Assembly (NCBI RefSeq): GCF_004138485.1
Contig: NZ_ML142848.1
Coordinates: forward strand, 1,028,640-1,092,639
Direction of reading: 5' to 3'
DNA from: Peristeroidobacter soli
Lineage (GTDB): Bacteria > Pseudomonadota > Gammaproteobacteria > Steroidobacterales > Steroidobacteraceae
DNA length: 64,000 nucleotides
Of the stretch, positions 53,716 to 63,825 are shown in pieces. The position numbers and the translations under genes are program-made. The notes beneath the pieces are model-generated. The model did not search any database, was not told the origin of the DNA, and saw only the letters and a list, made by a program, of their open reading frames with translations. Positions within the stretch are counted from its first letter, which is position 1, and each line of letters begins with the position of its first letter.

Positions 53716-54177
53716 ATGGCGAAGAAACGCGCTCGGGGCCGTCCGTCGACAGGATCAGCGATGTCCGCTGCCGAGCGGATGCGTCGTCTGCGCGAACGAA
53801 AAAAAGCCGCCGGACTGAGACCCGTCGTCGCCTGGGTTGCCGCGGAATCCGCTGCGCCGGCGACCTACTCGTCACATCGCCTGCTGGAGGCTCGCAGCCT
53901 CGCGATGCATGCGGTCATTGCTCGAAAGATCGAGCGCGATCCGAAGCTGTTGCAAGTTGCCCGAGGCAACGTCGAACGCTGGAGCGCCCAGCGAAATGAC
54001 CAGCGACCAGCATGGCTGGACGAATGGCGCGAACTTTTGAATCAGCCGTGGGCGAACATCGCGGCGCTCATCACCGAGCCCAGCGAGAACGGCGCGCGGC
54101 TGCGCCAGTCTTCCCCCTTCGCTGGGATACTCACCAACCAGGAACGATGGCGCATCCATGAAGCGTTCCGAGCTTGA
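53716..54177 (+). CDS. Hypothetical basic protein, candidate antitoxin/regulator
   Basis: 153 aa. A strongly basic N-terminus (MAKKRARGRPSTGSAMSAAE, RMRRLRERKKAAGLRPV) resembles DNA-binding segments of small antitoxins. The rest is helical (ARSLAMHAVIARKIERDPKL, LLNQPWANIAALITEPS) and ends SSPFAGILTNQERWRIHEAF. Some of its C-terminal half recalls antitoxins paired with nucleotidyltransferases. It overlaps the next gene by 20 nt, so translation is coupled. No firm family call. Confidence 0.7.
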   Translation: MAKKRARGRPSTGSAMSAAERMRRLRERKKAAGLRPVVAWVAAESAAPATYSSHRLLEARSLAMHAVIARKIERDPKLLQVARGNVERWSAQRNDQRPAWLDEWRELLNQPWANIAALITEPSENGARLRQSSPFAGILTNQERWRIHEAFRA

Positions 54178-54694
54178 GCACATCATCCGGGCGGCGGGTT
54201 CGATCGCCAACGACTCGGAAATCGTCGTCATCGGAAGTCAGTCGATCCTCGGACAGTTTCCCAACGCTCCTGCGTCTCTGCTGGTCTCAGCCGAAGCCGA
54301 TGTGTTCCCGATGCACCATCCACAGCTGTCGGATCTGATCGACGGCAGTATCGGCGAGGGTTCACCCTTCCACGAAATGTATGGTTACTACGCCCAGGGC
54401 GTCGACGATAAAACCGCGACGCTGCCCGGTGGCTGGCGCGAGCGACTGATACGAATCAACAATCCGAATACGGTGGGCGTGACGGGCCTGTGTCTCGAGG
54501 TTCACGACTTGGCGATTTCGAAGTATGTCGCCGGAAGGGAAAAGGACCGGGAGTTCACCAAGGAACTCGCGCACCATGGGATGACTCAGCGCGCGACCTT
54601 ACTCGCTCGGGAGCGCGACACCGACCTGCCCGCCGAGCTGAGGAAGATAGTGAAGGCTCGAATCGACAGAGATTTCAAAGAACCCACGAAATGA
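54158..54694 (+). CDS. DUF6036-type nucleotidyltransferase, candidate toxin
   Basis: 178 aa. An N-terminal MNT-fold motif: VVIGSQS followed after the helix by SAEADVFP, providing the GS and acidic metal-binding residues. The middle has LCLEVHDLAISKYVAGREKD, typical of DUF6036/AbiEii-like nucleotidyltransferases. Such proteins with an upstream small partner form toxin-antitoxin or defence units; this role is inferred from the pairing, overlap and operator. Confidence 0.75.
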   Translation: MKRSELEHIIRAAGSIANDSEIVVIGSQSILGQFPNAPASLLVSAEADVFPMHHPQLSDLIDGSIGEGSPFHEMYGYYAQGVDDKTATLPGGWRERLIRINNPNTVGVTGLCLEVHDLAISKYVAGREKDREFTKELAHHGMTQRATLLARERDTDLPAELRKIVKARIDRDFKEPTK

Positions 54695-54695
54695 C

Positions 54696-54722
54696 ATGGG
54701 CCGAAGCGAGACTTCGGCCCAT
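54696..54722. terminator. Bidirectional terminator between the nucleotidyltransferase gene and tex
   Basis: ATGGGCCGAAG-CGAGA-CTTCGGCCCAT, a perfect 11-bp stem between convergent genes, immediately after the plus-strand stop codon. Confidence 0.75.
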
Positions 54723-54738
54723 GCGTGTGAGAGAGTTC

Positions 54739-57111
54739 TTATTTGCGTTTCAGGGCCGCGGCGAACGCATCGGCCATCGCGCCGGCACCCACCGACTCTT
54801 CGCGACGCGGCTGCTGCTGTTGACGCGGCGGCGGGCGTGAGTCGCGGTCGCGGCGGAAGTCGCCGGACGAGTTGTCACGCACGCGCTGAGCGGACTCGTC
54901 GAGGCGCATGGTGAGGGCGATGCGTTTGCGCTGCTGGTCGACTTCCAGCACTTTGACTTTCACCACGTCGCCGGCCTTCACCACTTCGCGCGGGTCCTTG
55001 ACGAACTTGTTCGACATCATGGAGATGTGCACCAGGCCGTCCTGATGGACGCCGATGTCGACGAACGCGCCGAACGCGGTGACGTTGGTGACGACGCCTT
55101 CCAGGATCATGCCCTGGGTCAGATCCTTCAGCTCTTCCACGCCGTCCTTGAACGTCGCGGTCTTGAACTCGGGGCGCGGGTCGCGGCCCGGTTTCTCGAG
55201 CTCCTTGAGGATGTCCTTCACCGTCGGCAAGCCGAACTTCTCATCGGTGAACCGGGCCGGATCGACTTTCTTCAGCGTGGCGCCGTCACCCAGCACTTCC
55301 TTCACGGGTTTCTTCAAGTCCGCGATGATGCGCTCGACCACCGGATACGCTTCCGGATGCACCGCCGACATATCGAGCGGATTGTCGCCATTCATCACGC
55401 GCAAGAAGCCGGCGGCCTGCTCGTATGTCTTGTCACCGAGACGCGGCACCTTCTTCAAGCCGGCGCGATTCGCGAACACGCCGTGCTCGTCGCGATAACG
55501 CACGATGTTTTCGGCGAGCGTCGAGGACAAACCGGAGATGCGCGCCAGCAAAGCGGCGGACGCGGTATTCACATCGACGCCGACGGCGTTCACGCAATCC
55601 TCGACGACAGCGTCGAGGCTCTTGGCGAGCTTGGTCTGACTCACGTCGTGCTGATACTGACCGACGCCGATGGACTTCGGATCGATCTTCACCAGCTCGG
55701 CCAGCGGGTCCTGCAGACGGCGCGCGATGGAAACAGCGCCACGCAAGCTCACGTCCAGATCAGGGAATTCCTTGGCCGCAAGTGCGGAGGCTGAGTACAC
55801 CGAAGCGCCCGCTTCCGACACGACGATCTTCGTGAGCTTCAGATCCGGATGCAGTTTGATCAACTCGCCGGCGAGCTTATCGGTCTCGCGCGAGGCGGTG
55901 CCGTTGCCGATGCTGACCAGATCGACGTTGTGCTTCTTGGCCAGCAACGCCAAGTGAGCAATCGTGCGATCCCACTCGTTACGCGGCACGTGCGGATAAA
56001 CCGTTGCGGTCTCTAGCAACTTGCCGGTGTGATCGACGATGGCGACTTTCACGCCCGTGCGCAGGCCCGGGTCGAGGCCCATGGTGGCGCGCGGACCGGC
56101 CGGAGCAGCGAGCAACAGATCGTGCAGGTTGTGCGCGAAGACGCGAATCGCCTCTTCTTCCGAACGCTCACGCAACGCCGTCAGCAGTTCAGCTTCCAGC
56201 TGCCACGCGAGCTTGACCTGCCAGGTCCAGCGAACCGTCTGCAGCAGCCAGGCATCGGCGGGCTTCTTATGATCGGCGATGTTGAAACGAGCCGAGATCT
56301 TCAGCTCGCACGCATTGAACGGCGCCGGCCCCGTCGCGGGCGGCGGCTGCATGTCTTCAGGCAGCTTCAGGGTGACCTTGAGCAGCTCTTCCTTGCGGCC
56401 GCGGAACAGCGCCAGCGCGCGATGCGACGGCACGGTCTTGATCGTCTCGCTGTACGCGAAGTAGTCGCGAAACTTGGCGGCCGGCTCTTCCTTGCCTTCG
56501 GCAACGGTTGACACAACGACACCGTTGTCCTGCAGGTGGGTACGCAGGTTGTTCAGCAACTCGGCGTCTTCGGCGAATTGCTCGATCAGAATGGTACGCG
56601 CGCCTTCGAGCGCCCCCTTTACGTCCGCGACGCCCGGGTTGTCGTCGCCCTCGGCGTTCTTGAACGCAGGCTTCAGATACTTCGCGGCCTCGGTCTCGGG
56701 CACCAGCGAGTGATCGGCAAGCAGTGCCGCAGCCAGCACATCGAGCCCGGCCTCGCGCGCGATCTGCGCCTTGGTACGACGCTTGGGCTTGTACGGCAGG
56801 TACAAGTCCTCCAGGCGCTGCTTGGTGTCGGCCGCCTCGATGCTGGCACGCAGGGCAGGTGTCAGCTTTTTCTGTTCATCGATGCTCGCGATGATGGCCG
56901 CGCGGCGCTCTTCCAGCTCGCGCAGGTAGCCCAGCCGCTCCTCCAGAGTACGCAACTGCGTATCGTCCAGGCCCCCGGTCGCTTCTTTGCGATAGCGCGC
57001 GATGAACGGCACCGTCGCGCCTTCATCCAGCAGCGCCACGGCGGCGACGACCTGCTCTGGTTTGGCCGACAATTCGGCGGCAATGCGGGATTGAATCGAC
57101 GGCAGCGGCAT
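54739..57111 (-). CDS. tex: Tex family RNA-binding transcription accessory protein
   Basis: 790 aa. Tex N-terminal helical region ([40 protein letters not shown]), a YqgF/RNase H-like domain ([20 protein letters not shown]), helix-hairpin-helix ([20 protein letters not shown]), and a C-terminal S1 domain ([29 protein letters not shown]). Basic Arg/Gln-rich tail. Tex binds RNA and affects transcription and stress responses. Monocistronic. Confidence 0.96.
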   Translation of the reverse strand: MPLPSIQSRIAAELSAKPEQVVAAVALLDEGATVPFIARYRKEATGGLDDTQLRTLEERLGYLRELEERRAAIIASIDEQKKLTPALRASIEAADTKQRLEDLYLPYKPKRRTKAQIAREAGLDVLAAALLADHSLVPETEAAKYLKPAFKNAEGDDNPGVADVKGALEGARTILIEQFAEDAELLNNLRTHLQDNGVVVSTVAEGKEEPAAKFRDYFAYSETIKTVPSHRALALFRGRKEELLKVTLKLPEDMQPPPATGPAPFNACELKISARFNIADHKKPADAWLLQTVRWTWQVKLAWQLEAELLTALRERSEEEAIRVFAHNLHDLLLAAPAGPRATMGLDPGLRTGVKVAIVDHTGKLLETATVYPHVPRNEWDRTIAHLALLAKKHNVDLVSIGNGTASRETDKLAGELIKLHPDLKLTKIVVSEAGASVYSASALAAKEFPDLDVSLRGAVSIARRLQDPLAELVKIDPKSIGVGQYQHDVSQTKLAKSLDAVVEDCVNAVGVDVNTASAALLARISGLSSTLAENIVRYRDEHGVFANRAGLKKVPRLGDKTYEQAAGFLRVMNGDNPLDMSAVHPEAYPVVERIIADLKKPVKEVLGDGATLKKVDPARFTDEKFGLPTVKDILKELEKPGRDPRPEFKTATFKDGVEELKDLTQGMILEGVVTNVTAFGAFVDIGVHQDGLVHISMMSNKFVKDPREVVKAGDVVKVKVLEVDQQRKRIALTMRLDESAQRVRDNSSGDFRRDRDSRPPPRQQQQPRREESVGAGAMADAFAAALKRK

Positions 57112-57272
57112 CAGGTCCGGTCCACAGAGCGAAAACGAAGGCGCGCACTATGAAGAACGAGCCCCGCCGCCACAAGGCTTGAGATTCCGACGGGACTGGT
57201 CTAAGCAAATTCCGCCATGCCCCGCCTGAATGGACACATGCAGCCGGGTTCCGGCTTCGGGTTCAACAACGA

Positions 57273-57297
57273 GGGCGGGAGCATCACGCTCCCGCCC
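57273..57297 (-). terminator. Terminator after the second TonB-dependent receptor
   Basis: GGGCGGGAGC-ATCAC-GCTCCCGCCC, a perfect 10-bp stem 9 nt past the receptor stop. Confidence 0.75.
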
Positions 57298-57305
57298 TGT
57301 CTGCG

Positions 57306-59747
57306 TCAGAACTTCTGCCCGAACTTCACGCCAATCGTGCGCGGCTGATTGGTGACGATGTAGGGCTTGGTGCACATCTCCTCACGACACTGCGCAAAGC
57401 GCGTGATGTCGGCACGCTTGTCGAACGCGTTGTTCAGAAACACCTGGGCCGTCCACGACTCCTTGCCGAACCCGAAGCTGAAATCGGCCAGACCGTACGC
57501 GCGGTTCTTGCCGAGGATCCCTTCGTCGAACGTCGTGAGAGCCGCGCGGCTCTCGGACTGATAGACGAATGCGGCTTGCGCGAAGGCGTCGAACGAGCCC
57601 ATCTCGAAACGATAGCGGCCGGTGAGATTCGCCTTGTAGTCGGGCACGACCGGCAGCGTCGTCCCGTCGCTCGCGCCGCGCAGCACGTCGGGACCGCCAT
57701 AAGGGTCCGGCGCGAAACACTGATTCAGCGGCAACGGCTGCCCCGCTGCGTCGAGCAATTCGCAGAAGTCGCCACGCAATTTGGCGTCGAGCACCGACAG
57801 ACCGCCCGAGATCAAGAAACTCTCGGTGGCCGCGAACTCCACATCCGTCTCGATACCTTTGATGCGCGCGCCGCCGGCGTTGGTGATATTGGTGAGACCG
57901 TTCAGGCCGGTGAACGAGAACTGGAAATCGTCCCAATCGAGCATGAACAGCGCGCCGTTGAAGCGCAGCCGGTTGTCCATCCAGGTCGTCTTCCAGCCCA
58001 CTTCGTAGTTCTTCAGATAGTCGGCGTCGTACGGCGGGAACGTGCCGCGACGATTGACGCCACCGGGCCGGAAGCCCTTGGAGTACGTCACGTACACCAT
58101 GCGTTCGTCATCGAACTTGTAAGTGAGATTGACCTTCGGCGTGATGCCATCGTCCTTGACGGACTTGTCGAGGTTCTTACAGGGCGCTGTGCTGACCGCG
58201 TGATAGGGGACCCAGCCGGAGCGATCCCCGACGTCATCGCCAAGCAGGCCGCTGCAAAGCGCCTCGCCGTTGGTACCGCTGCTGCTGTAGCCCTCGCCGT
58301 AACCGAAGAAGCCCGCCAGCGAGTTTTCGGCTTTGAACCAGCGCGCACCGCCGGTCAGCGTCAGCTTCTCGGTGATGTCGAAACTGAGCTCGCCGAACAC
58401 CGCGTAGTCGCGATCCACCCGCTTCTGTTCCGTCAGCCAGATCGTGTCGGGCCAGTCGGTCACTTCGTAGACCGGGGTCAGGTTGTCGATCTTGTAGCGC
58501 TGCTCGATCAGGTGCTGCTGGCGCTGATAGAACAAGCCACCGACGAAACGCACCCGCTTGTCGCCAGGCGTCGACAGACGGAATTCATGGCTTTGACGCT
58601 TGTAACGATCCTTGCCCTGGATGTACTGCGTCGGCTCGATGGTGTCGCCCGCATCGTTGTACACGGTATAGCCGTACGAGATGTCGTAGAACAACGAGTA
58701 ATCCGAGTAGTCCTGCTCGGTGTCCACATTGCGCTTGAGATAAGAGCCTGCGTACACCACGTCGAGATTGGCGATCTTGCCTTCGACCGTGAGCGCAGCT
58801 TGCGTCCAGCGATCGTCGGAAGTTTCCGGCCGATAACGCGCCACCTTGAGATCGCCCAGACTCGGATCGTAAGCAAACGCGCCGTTCGCTTCCTGCTGCT
58901 GATGCATCAACGTGGGCGTGATGGTCCAGCTGTCATTCAGATCCACACGCAGGGCGGCACGCGCGCCGTAAGTCTCCACATCGTTGTAATCTTTCTTGGC
59001 GCGGTCGGCGTTGTTGATGGTGATGTCGGCGGTGGGATAGAAACGATCCCGCGCGACATTGCTGATATAGCCCGCGTCGCGCTTGCCCCAACCGACCAGT
59101 CGGATCGCGGCATTTTCGCTCACCGGCAGATTGGCGAAGCCCTCGGCGACATAGCCGGCCTCGCCATCGAGCATGTTGCCTTCGATGTCGTAGCCCGCCA
59201 CGAACTTCGATGGATCCGGTTTGTTGGTGATGATACGAATCGTGCCCGCTTGCGAGCTGGCGCCGTAGAGCGTGCCCTGCGGCCCGGCGAGCGCCTCGAC
59301 CCGTTCGATGTCATAAACGTGCACGTCGAGCGCGCCCTGAATCGTGGTGATGGGCTGCTCGTCGAGATAGATACCCACCGAGGGCATCGAGCCCGAGTGG
59401 TTGCCGTTGTCGCCGCTGCTGACGCCGCGGAAGAACACTCGCGAGAAGCCGGGGCCCAGCGAGGTGTAGGACAGGCTGGGCAGAAACTTCGCGTAATCGG
59501 CGAAATCGGTGACGTGCAACTCTTCGAGCTTGGCGGTGCCGAGCGCGGTGATACTGACCGGCACCTCCTGCAGATTCTCCTGCCGTTTCTGAGCGGTGAC
59601 GATCACCTGTTCGAGCACCGCGCCTTCGTTGGCCTGTTGCGCCGACGCCTGCGACAGCGTGACGGACAACGCGGCAGCCAATGGAACCGACATCGATCTT
59701 CGGCGACCTTGCCGAGGTTTGTGAGCATGCAAGCGACGATCAACCAT
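57306..59747 (-). CDS. TonB-dependent receptor (no STN domain)
   Basis: 813 aa. An Arg-rich n-region precedes a signal peptide ending near LSQASAQ. TonB-box/plug start EQVIVTAQKRQENLQEVPVS, conserved plug VEALAGPQGTLYGASSQAGT, barrel, and a classic C-terminus PRTIGVKFGQKF ending in Phe. Typical of the large xenobiotic/carbohydrate/lipid-type receptors abundant in Sphingomonas- and Steroidobacter-like bacteria. Its start overlaps the sulfotransferase stop by 8 nt. Ligand unknown. Confidence 0.93.
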   Translation of the reverse strand: MVDRRLHAHKPRQGRRRSMSVPLAAALSVTLSQASAQQANEGAVLEQVIVTAQKRQENLQEVPVSITALGTAKLEELHVTDFADYAKFLPSLSYTSLGPGFSRVFFRGVSSGDNGNHSGSMPSVGIYLDEQPITTIQGALDVHVYDIERVEALAGPQGTLYGASSQAGTIRIITNKPDPSKFVAGYDIEGNMLDGEAGYVAEGFANLPVSENAAIRLVGWGKRDAGYISNVARDRFYPTADITINNADRAKKDYNDVETYGARAALRVDLNDSWTITPTLMHQQQEANGAFAYDPSLGDLKVARYRPETSDDRWTQAALTVEGKIANLDVVYAGSYLKRNVDTEQDYSDYSLFYDISYGYTVYNDAGDTIEPTQYIQGKDRYKRQSHEFRLSTPGDKRVRFVGGLFYQRQQHLIEQRYKIDNLTPVYEVTDWPDTIWLTEQKRVDRDYAVFGELSFDITEKLTLTGGARWFKAENSLAGFFGYGEGYSSSGTNGEALCSGLLGDDVGDRSGWVPYHAVSTAPCKNLDKSVKDDGITPKVNLTYKFDDERMVYVTYSKGFRPGGVNRRGTFPPYDADYLKNYEVGWKTTWMDNRLRFNGALFMLDWDDFQFSFTGLNGLTNITNAGGARIKGIETDVEFAATESFLISGGLSVLDAKLRGDFCELLDAAGQPLPLNQCFAPDPYGGPDVLRGASDGTTLPVVPDYKANLTGRYRFEMGSFDAFAQAAFVYQSESRAALTTFDEGILGKNRAYGLADFSFGFGKESWTAQVFLNNAFDKRADITRFAQCREEMCTKPYIVTNQPRTIGVKFGQKF

Positions 59748-61674
59748 CTTGCTCTCCCCATGTTGTAGGAACCGCGGGATACGACTCGAGCACCGGCCCG
59801 AGCGCCCGCTTCAAAGGATCCAGCCAGGATTCATAGTGTTGCCAGTGATCGACACCGTCGCGATAGATGGGACGGCGCACCTGCTCCGAGCTCGCCGTGC
59901 GTACCGCGCGATCGTTCTCATAGAAACGCAGACAACGCTCATCGAACGGCAGACCGCAGTAGTCGAGCAGCCGTCGCACTTCATTCTCGGTGTCATCGAC
60001 CAGGGTCTCGTAAATCACCCGATGCACGCGCCCCGGCAACACCGCGTCGAAATGCGCCATCAGCTCGACATAGTCGCGGTAATAGCGACCGATGTCTTCG
60101 AGCCCATAAGTGAAATGCTGGCCGCGCGCGAAATGCTGCTTGAAGCCGGAGAAGCAGCAGCCCAACGGATGACGCCGCGCGTCGATGATCCTGGCCCGCG
60201 GCAGGATGAGCTGAATCAAACCGATGTGCGCGAAGTTGTTCGGCATCTTGTCGATGAAAAACGGCGCGTCGGTCTTGCGCTGGATGCGAGTATTCGCGAT
60301 GTATTCATCGCCGAGCTCGCGCAGCTGATCGGCGGAAAGCTCAGCCAGCACTTCGGGGTACTTCGACGCCTCGGTTCGCGCTCGACGGCCTCCCAGCGAG
60401 CGCGACAGGTCGATGATGTCGGGCAATTCCATCGTGCCTTCGACCAGCGGATGACTGGACAGGATCTGCTCCAGCAACGTCGAGCCCGCGCGCGGCAAGC
60501 CGACGATGAAGATGGGATCCGGCGCGGCCGAACCCCAGCCGTCGCGTGCGGCGAAGAACCCGGGCGTGAACAACTGTTTCGAACGCTGCGTCTTCTCCGA
60601 AGTCTCGTCGGCGTCGTACTGGACCATCTCCCGCCGCAGCCGATTGCCCTGCTCATAGTGCTCGAACGACTTCGGGTAATCGTGCGCGTCCTCGAATGCC
60701 TTGCCGAGCGAGAAATGAAAGTGGAAGCGATCCTCGTCGCCGAGCTCGTTTCGTTGCAGTTGCTCCTGCATGCCCGCGACCTCCCGATCGCTGAAACGAA
60801 ATGTTTTCAGATTCGCCAGACTCCAGTACGCCTCGCCGAGCTGAGGCGACAGCTCGATGGCGCGGCGATACGTCGTTACGCATTCGCCCTGCCGACCTGC
60901 CGTCTTCAGCGCGTGGCCATAGCTCATCCAGACCTTTGCGTTACTTGGATACTCCTTGACCACACCGGCATAGATCTTCAGCGCGCGATCGTAATCTCCG
61001 ACCCGGCCCAATACGGCGGCCAGCAGATTACGAAATCCAGGATTGCGCGGGTCGGCGGCGAGCAAGCGGTCGAGCTGCTGCAGCGATTGGGCCAGCTTGT
61101 TCTGTCGCTGCAGAACGAACGCGTAGTTGTGACGCGCGCCGAGAAAACTGGGCGCCAGCTCGAGGCACCGTTCGAGCAGGACTTCAGCGTCCGCATAGCG
61201 CCCGAGCCGTGCGGCCACTTCGGCGAACATGCGAATCGCCGCGACATCGGTGGGATGCTGCTTCAAATGCTCACGAAGCAACGCTTCGGCGACCGCTATG
61301 CGGTTCTCCGCAAGCGCGACGCCCGCTTCGAGCAAGCGGGGATCGCGTGTCGAGAATCGAATGTGCTGAGCGTACGCGTGGTCGGCGCCTGCGGCGTCGC
61401 CGGCGGCGGTGAGATGGTCGGCCAGCGTTCGCCACGCGTCGGGCAAATCAGGCTGCAACTCGACCGCCCGGCGCAAGGCCGCGATCGCCTCGTCGCCCTG
61501 GCCATTGGCGCTGTGTGCAAGGCCCAACAGAAACTGTGCCAGCGGTTGTCGGGGAATGACCTTTAAAATCTCCCGCGCCTGCTCGGCGGCCGCAGACGGG
61601 TCATGATCCAGCAAATGCCGGGTATGCGAGAGGGCGATCTCCAGGGTTCCTACTGGTTCTGGTGTTGCGCTCAT
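59740..61674 (-). CDS. TPR-sulfotransferase fusion protein
   Basis: 644 aa, no signal peptide. Residues about 20-330 contain TPR units (AQFLLGLAHSANGQGDEAIA, ALRRAVELQPDLPDAWRTLA, KVWMSYGHALKTAGRQGECV). Residues about 385-640 are a sulfotransferase with the 5'-phosphosulfate loop FIVGLPRAGSTLLEQILSSH and later LPRARIIDARRHPLGCCFSG. It should transfer sulfate from PAPS to an unknown acceptor in the cytoplasm. First gene of an operon with the receptor at 57306. Confidence 0.93.
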   Translation of the reverse strand: MSATPEPVGTLEIALSHTRHLLDHDPSAAAEQAREILKVIPRQPLAQFLLGLAHSANGQGDEAIAALRRAVELQPDLPDAWRTLADHLTAAGDAAGADHAYAQHIRFSTRDPRLLEAGVALAENRIAVAEALLREHLKQHPTDVAAIRMFAEVAARLGRYADAEVLLERCLELAPSFLGARHNYAFVLQRQNKLAQSLQQLDRLLAADPRNPGFRNLLAAVLGRVGDYDRALKIYAGVVKEYPSNAKVWMSYGHALKTAGRQGECVTTYRRAIELSPQLGEAYWSLANLKTFRFSDREVAGMQEQLQRNELGDEDRFHFHFSLGKAFEDAHDYPKSFEHYEQGNRLRREMVQYDADETSEKTQRSKQLFTPGFFAARDGWGSAAPDPIFIVGLPRAGSTLLEQILSSHPLVEGTMELPDIIDLSRSLGGRRARTEASKYPEVLAELSADQLRELGDEYIANTRIQRKTDAPFFIDKMPNNFAHIGLIQLILPRARIIDARRHPLGCCFSGFKQHFARGQHFTYGLEDIGRYYRDYVELMAHFDAVLPGRVHRVIYETLVDDTENEVRRLLDYCGLPFDERCLRFYENDRAVRTASSEQVRRPIYRDGVDHWQHYESWLDPLKRALGPVLESYPAVPTTWGEQDG

Positions 61675-61761
61675 TCGTCAGCTGGCCAGTGACAACGCAA
61701 TGTCCCCGCTGTGATCATAACGCCGCTGACACCTGTTACTGCAAATGCATTGAGACTCTTC

Positions 61762-62292
61762 ATGTCCGCGACCCCATTCAGCTTCCGACTCGAATGCATC
61801 AAAAGTCCCGTTGGCGACATGCTGGTGGTGGCGGATGAGCAGGAGCGCTTGCGCGCGCTGGGCTGGGTCGATCTGGAAGCTCGGCTGCAACGGACGCTCG
61901 CGGTGCTGTACGGTGACGTGAAACTCCAGACTCAGCCGGTGGCGCCCGCGATCACAGAAGCCTTGCTCGGCTATCTCGAAGGCAAGTTGGATGCCATCGA
62001 TTCGATTTCCGTGGAAACCGGCGGCACGGCCTTTCAGCGCTCGGTGTGGCAAGGTCTGCGCAGCATTCCGGTCGGCACCACGATGAGCTATGGCGACTTC
62101 GCCGCGCGCATCGGTCGCCCTAAAGCCGTGCGCGCCGTCGGTCATGCGAACGGCTCCAATCCCATCTGCATCGTCGTGCCGTGCCATCGTTTGATCGGCG
62201 CCGACGGCTCGCTCACCGGTTACGGCGGCGGCCTGCCCCGCAAACGCTGGTTGTTGAATCACGAAGCAGCAGCGCAAGGCAGGCTGATCTGA
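61762..62292 (+). CDS. ogt: Methylated-DNA-[protein]-cysteine S-methyltransferase
   Basis: 176 aa from MSATPFSFRLECIKSPVGDM. The active-site region is ICIVVPCHRLIGADGSLTGY with the acceptor Cys in PCHR, preceded by the helix-turn-helix MSYGDFAARIGRPKAVRAVG and Asn hinge. It repairs O6-alkylguanine by suicide transfer. Upstream in-frame ATGs (61711) add an unconserved segment. Confidence 0.94.
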   Translation: MSATPFSFRLECIKSPVGDMLVVADEQERLRALGWVDLEARLQRTLAVLYGDVKLQTQPVAPAITEALLGYLEGKLDAIDSISVETGGTAFQRSVWQGLRSIPVGTTMSYGDFAARIGRPKAVRAVGHANGSNPICIVVPCHRLIGADGSLTGYGGGLPRKRWLLNHEAAAQGRLI

Positions 62293-62337
62293 TAGATTTT
62301 TGCGCTTCGATTTTTCGCCGCACGGATATCACAACTA

Positions 62338-63825
62338 ATGCAGCAGCACGCTCATGCGCGCGGCGCCTCGCGTCGCCCGGTCATGATTCCTTTGCTGGGG
62401 TTCTTGCTGAGTGCCTGCGCGACCGCGCCGCAGTCGCAGACACCGACGCCACAAGCAACCCCCGCTCCATCGACACCCGCACCGTATACATCGACGTATC
62501 AAGCGCCGGCATCCGGGCCGACACTGATTCGCGGTGCAACTGTGCTGACCGGCACAGGCACGCGCATCGACAACGGCGACGTGCTGATCGTCGACGGCAA
62601 GATCTCGGCGGTCGGTACACAACTGACCGCGCCCGCCGGCGCCAGGGTCATTGCAGCGAACGGTCGCTGGGTCACGCCCGGCTTGATCGACGTGCATTCA
62701 CACCTCGGTGTGTATCCCAGCCCCAGCGTCGACGCGCACAGCGACGGCAACGAAATGGTCGACCCGGTGACCGCGCAAGCGTGGGCCGAACACGCCATCT
62801 GGCCACAGGATCCCGGTTTCGAAACTGCGCTCCAGGGCGGCATCACCACCCTGCAGATCCTCCCGGGCTCGGGCAATCTCATCGGCGGTCGCGGTGTCAC
62901 TGTGAAGAACGTGCATACCACGACTTATCAGGCCATGAAATTTCCCAACGCTCCGCAAGGCTTGAAGATGGCCTGCGGCGAGAACCCCAAGGGCTTCTAT
63001 GGCGGCAAGGGTCAGGCGCCGATGACCCGCATGGGCAATGTCGCCGGCTATCGCCAGGCATTCGCCGATGCGCAGGCCTATCGTGAGGAGTGGAACAAAT
63101 ATCGCCGCGAGCTGGCCGAGTACCAAAAGAAACAAAAGGGCGAAAAAAAGCCGGACGACAAGCCGCCCTCACCGCCCAAGCGCGACCTGAAGTCGGAAAC
63201 GCTGGTCGGCGCCATGAATGGCGAGATCCTGGTGCACATCCACTGCTACCGCTCCGACGAGATGGCCATCATGATCGACCTGGCCAGGGAGTTCGGCTTC
63301 AAGATCGCCGCGTTCCACCACGCCGTCGAGGCCTACAAGATCGCCGACGTGCTCGCCAGCAACAATATCTGCGGCGCCGAGTGGGCCGACTGGTGGGGCT
63401 TCAAGATGGAAGCCTTCGATGGCGTGCTGGAAAACATCGCGCTCACCGACATGCCCAAGAATGCCTGCGCGATCGTCCACTCCGATTCGGCCGAGGGTAT
63501 ACAACGACTCAACCAGGAGGCCGCGAAGGCCATGACCTATGGCAACCGCATGGGCCTCGCCATCTCGCGCGAGCATGCGATCACGTGGCTCACGTCGAAC
63601 GCCGCGAAGGCGCTCGGCATCGACAAAGTCACCGGCACGCTCGAGGCCGGCAAGATGGGTGATGTGGTGATCTGGAACAGCGATCCCTTCAGCGTGTACG
63701 CGCTCGCCGAGCAGGTGTTCATCGATGGCACGCTGGCCTACGACCGCGCCAACCCGGCGACCCAACCCGCCTCGGATTTCCTGCTCGGCCAGTTTGAGAC
63801 CGCTGTGAAAGGGAGCGCACAATAA
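62338..63825 (+). CDS. Amidohydrolase, lipoprotein
   Basis: 495 aa. Lipoprotein signal with lipobox LSAC (Cys 27), then a Pro/Thr linker. Amidohydrolase features: VLIVDGKISAVGTQL, TPGLIDVHSHLGVYP with the HxH metal pair, HIHCYRSDEM, ICGAEWADWWGFKM and terminal GKMGDVVIWNSDPFSVYALA. A Lys-rich insert (YQKKQKGEKKPDDKPPSPPK) loops from the barrel. Secreted hydrolase, probably a peptidase- or imidazolonepropionase-like enzyme; substrate unknown. It overlaps the next homologous gene by one base (TAATG). Confidence 0.88.
   Translation: MQQHAHARGASRRPVMIPLLGFLLSACATAPQSQTPTPQATPAPSTPAPYTSTYQAPASGPTLIRGATVLTGTGTRIDNGDVLIVDGKISAVGTQLTAPAGARVIAANGRWVTPGLIDVHSHLGVYPSPSVDAHSDGNEMVDPVTAQAWAEHAIWPQDPGFETALQGGITTLQILPGSGNLIGGRGVTVKNVHTTTYQAMKFPNAPQGLKMACGENPKGFYGGKGQAPMTRMGNVAGYRQAFADAQAYREEWNKYRRELAEYQKKQKGEKKPDDKPPSPPKRDLKSETLVGAMNGEILVHIHCYRSDEMAIMIDLAREFGFKIAAFHHAVEAYKIADVLASNNICGAEWADWWGFKMEAFDGVLENIALTDMPKNACAIVHSDSAEGIQRLNQEAAKAMTYGNRMGLAISREHAITWLTSNAAKALGIDKVTGTLEAGKMGDVVIWNSDPFSVYALAEQVFIDGTLAYDRANPATQPASDFLLGQFETAVKGSAQ

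Noticed and set aside
61668-61680. CATTCGTC near the TPR-sulfotransferase start as another copy of the ECF promoter core
   Set aside because: It is on the wrong strand, overlaps the start codon and lacks the GTTC element and the GCC/AG flanks.
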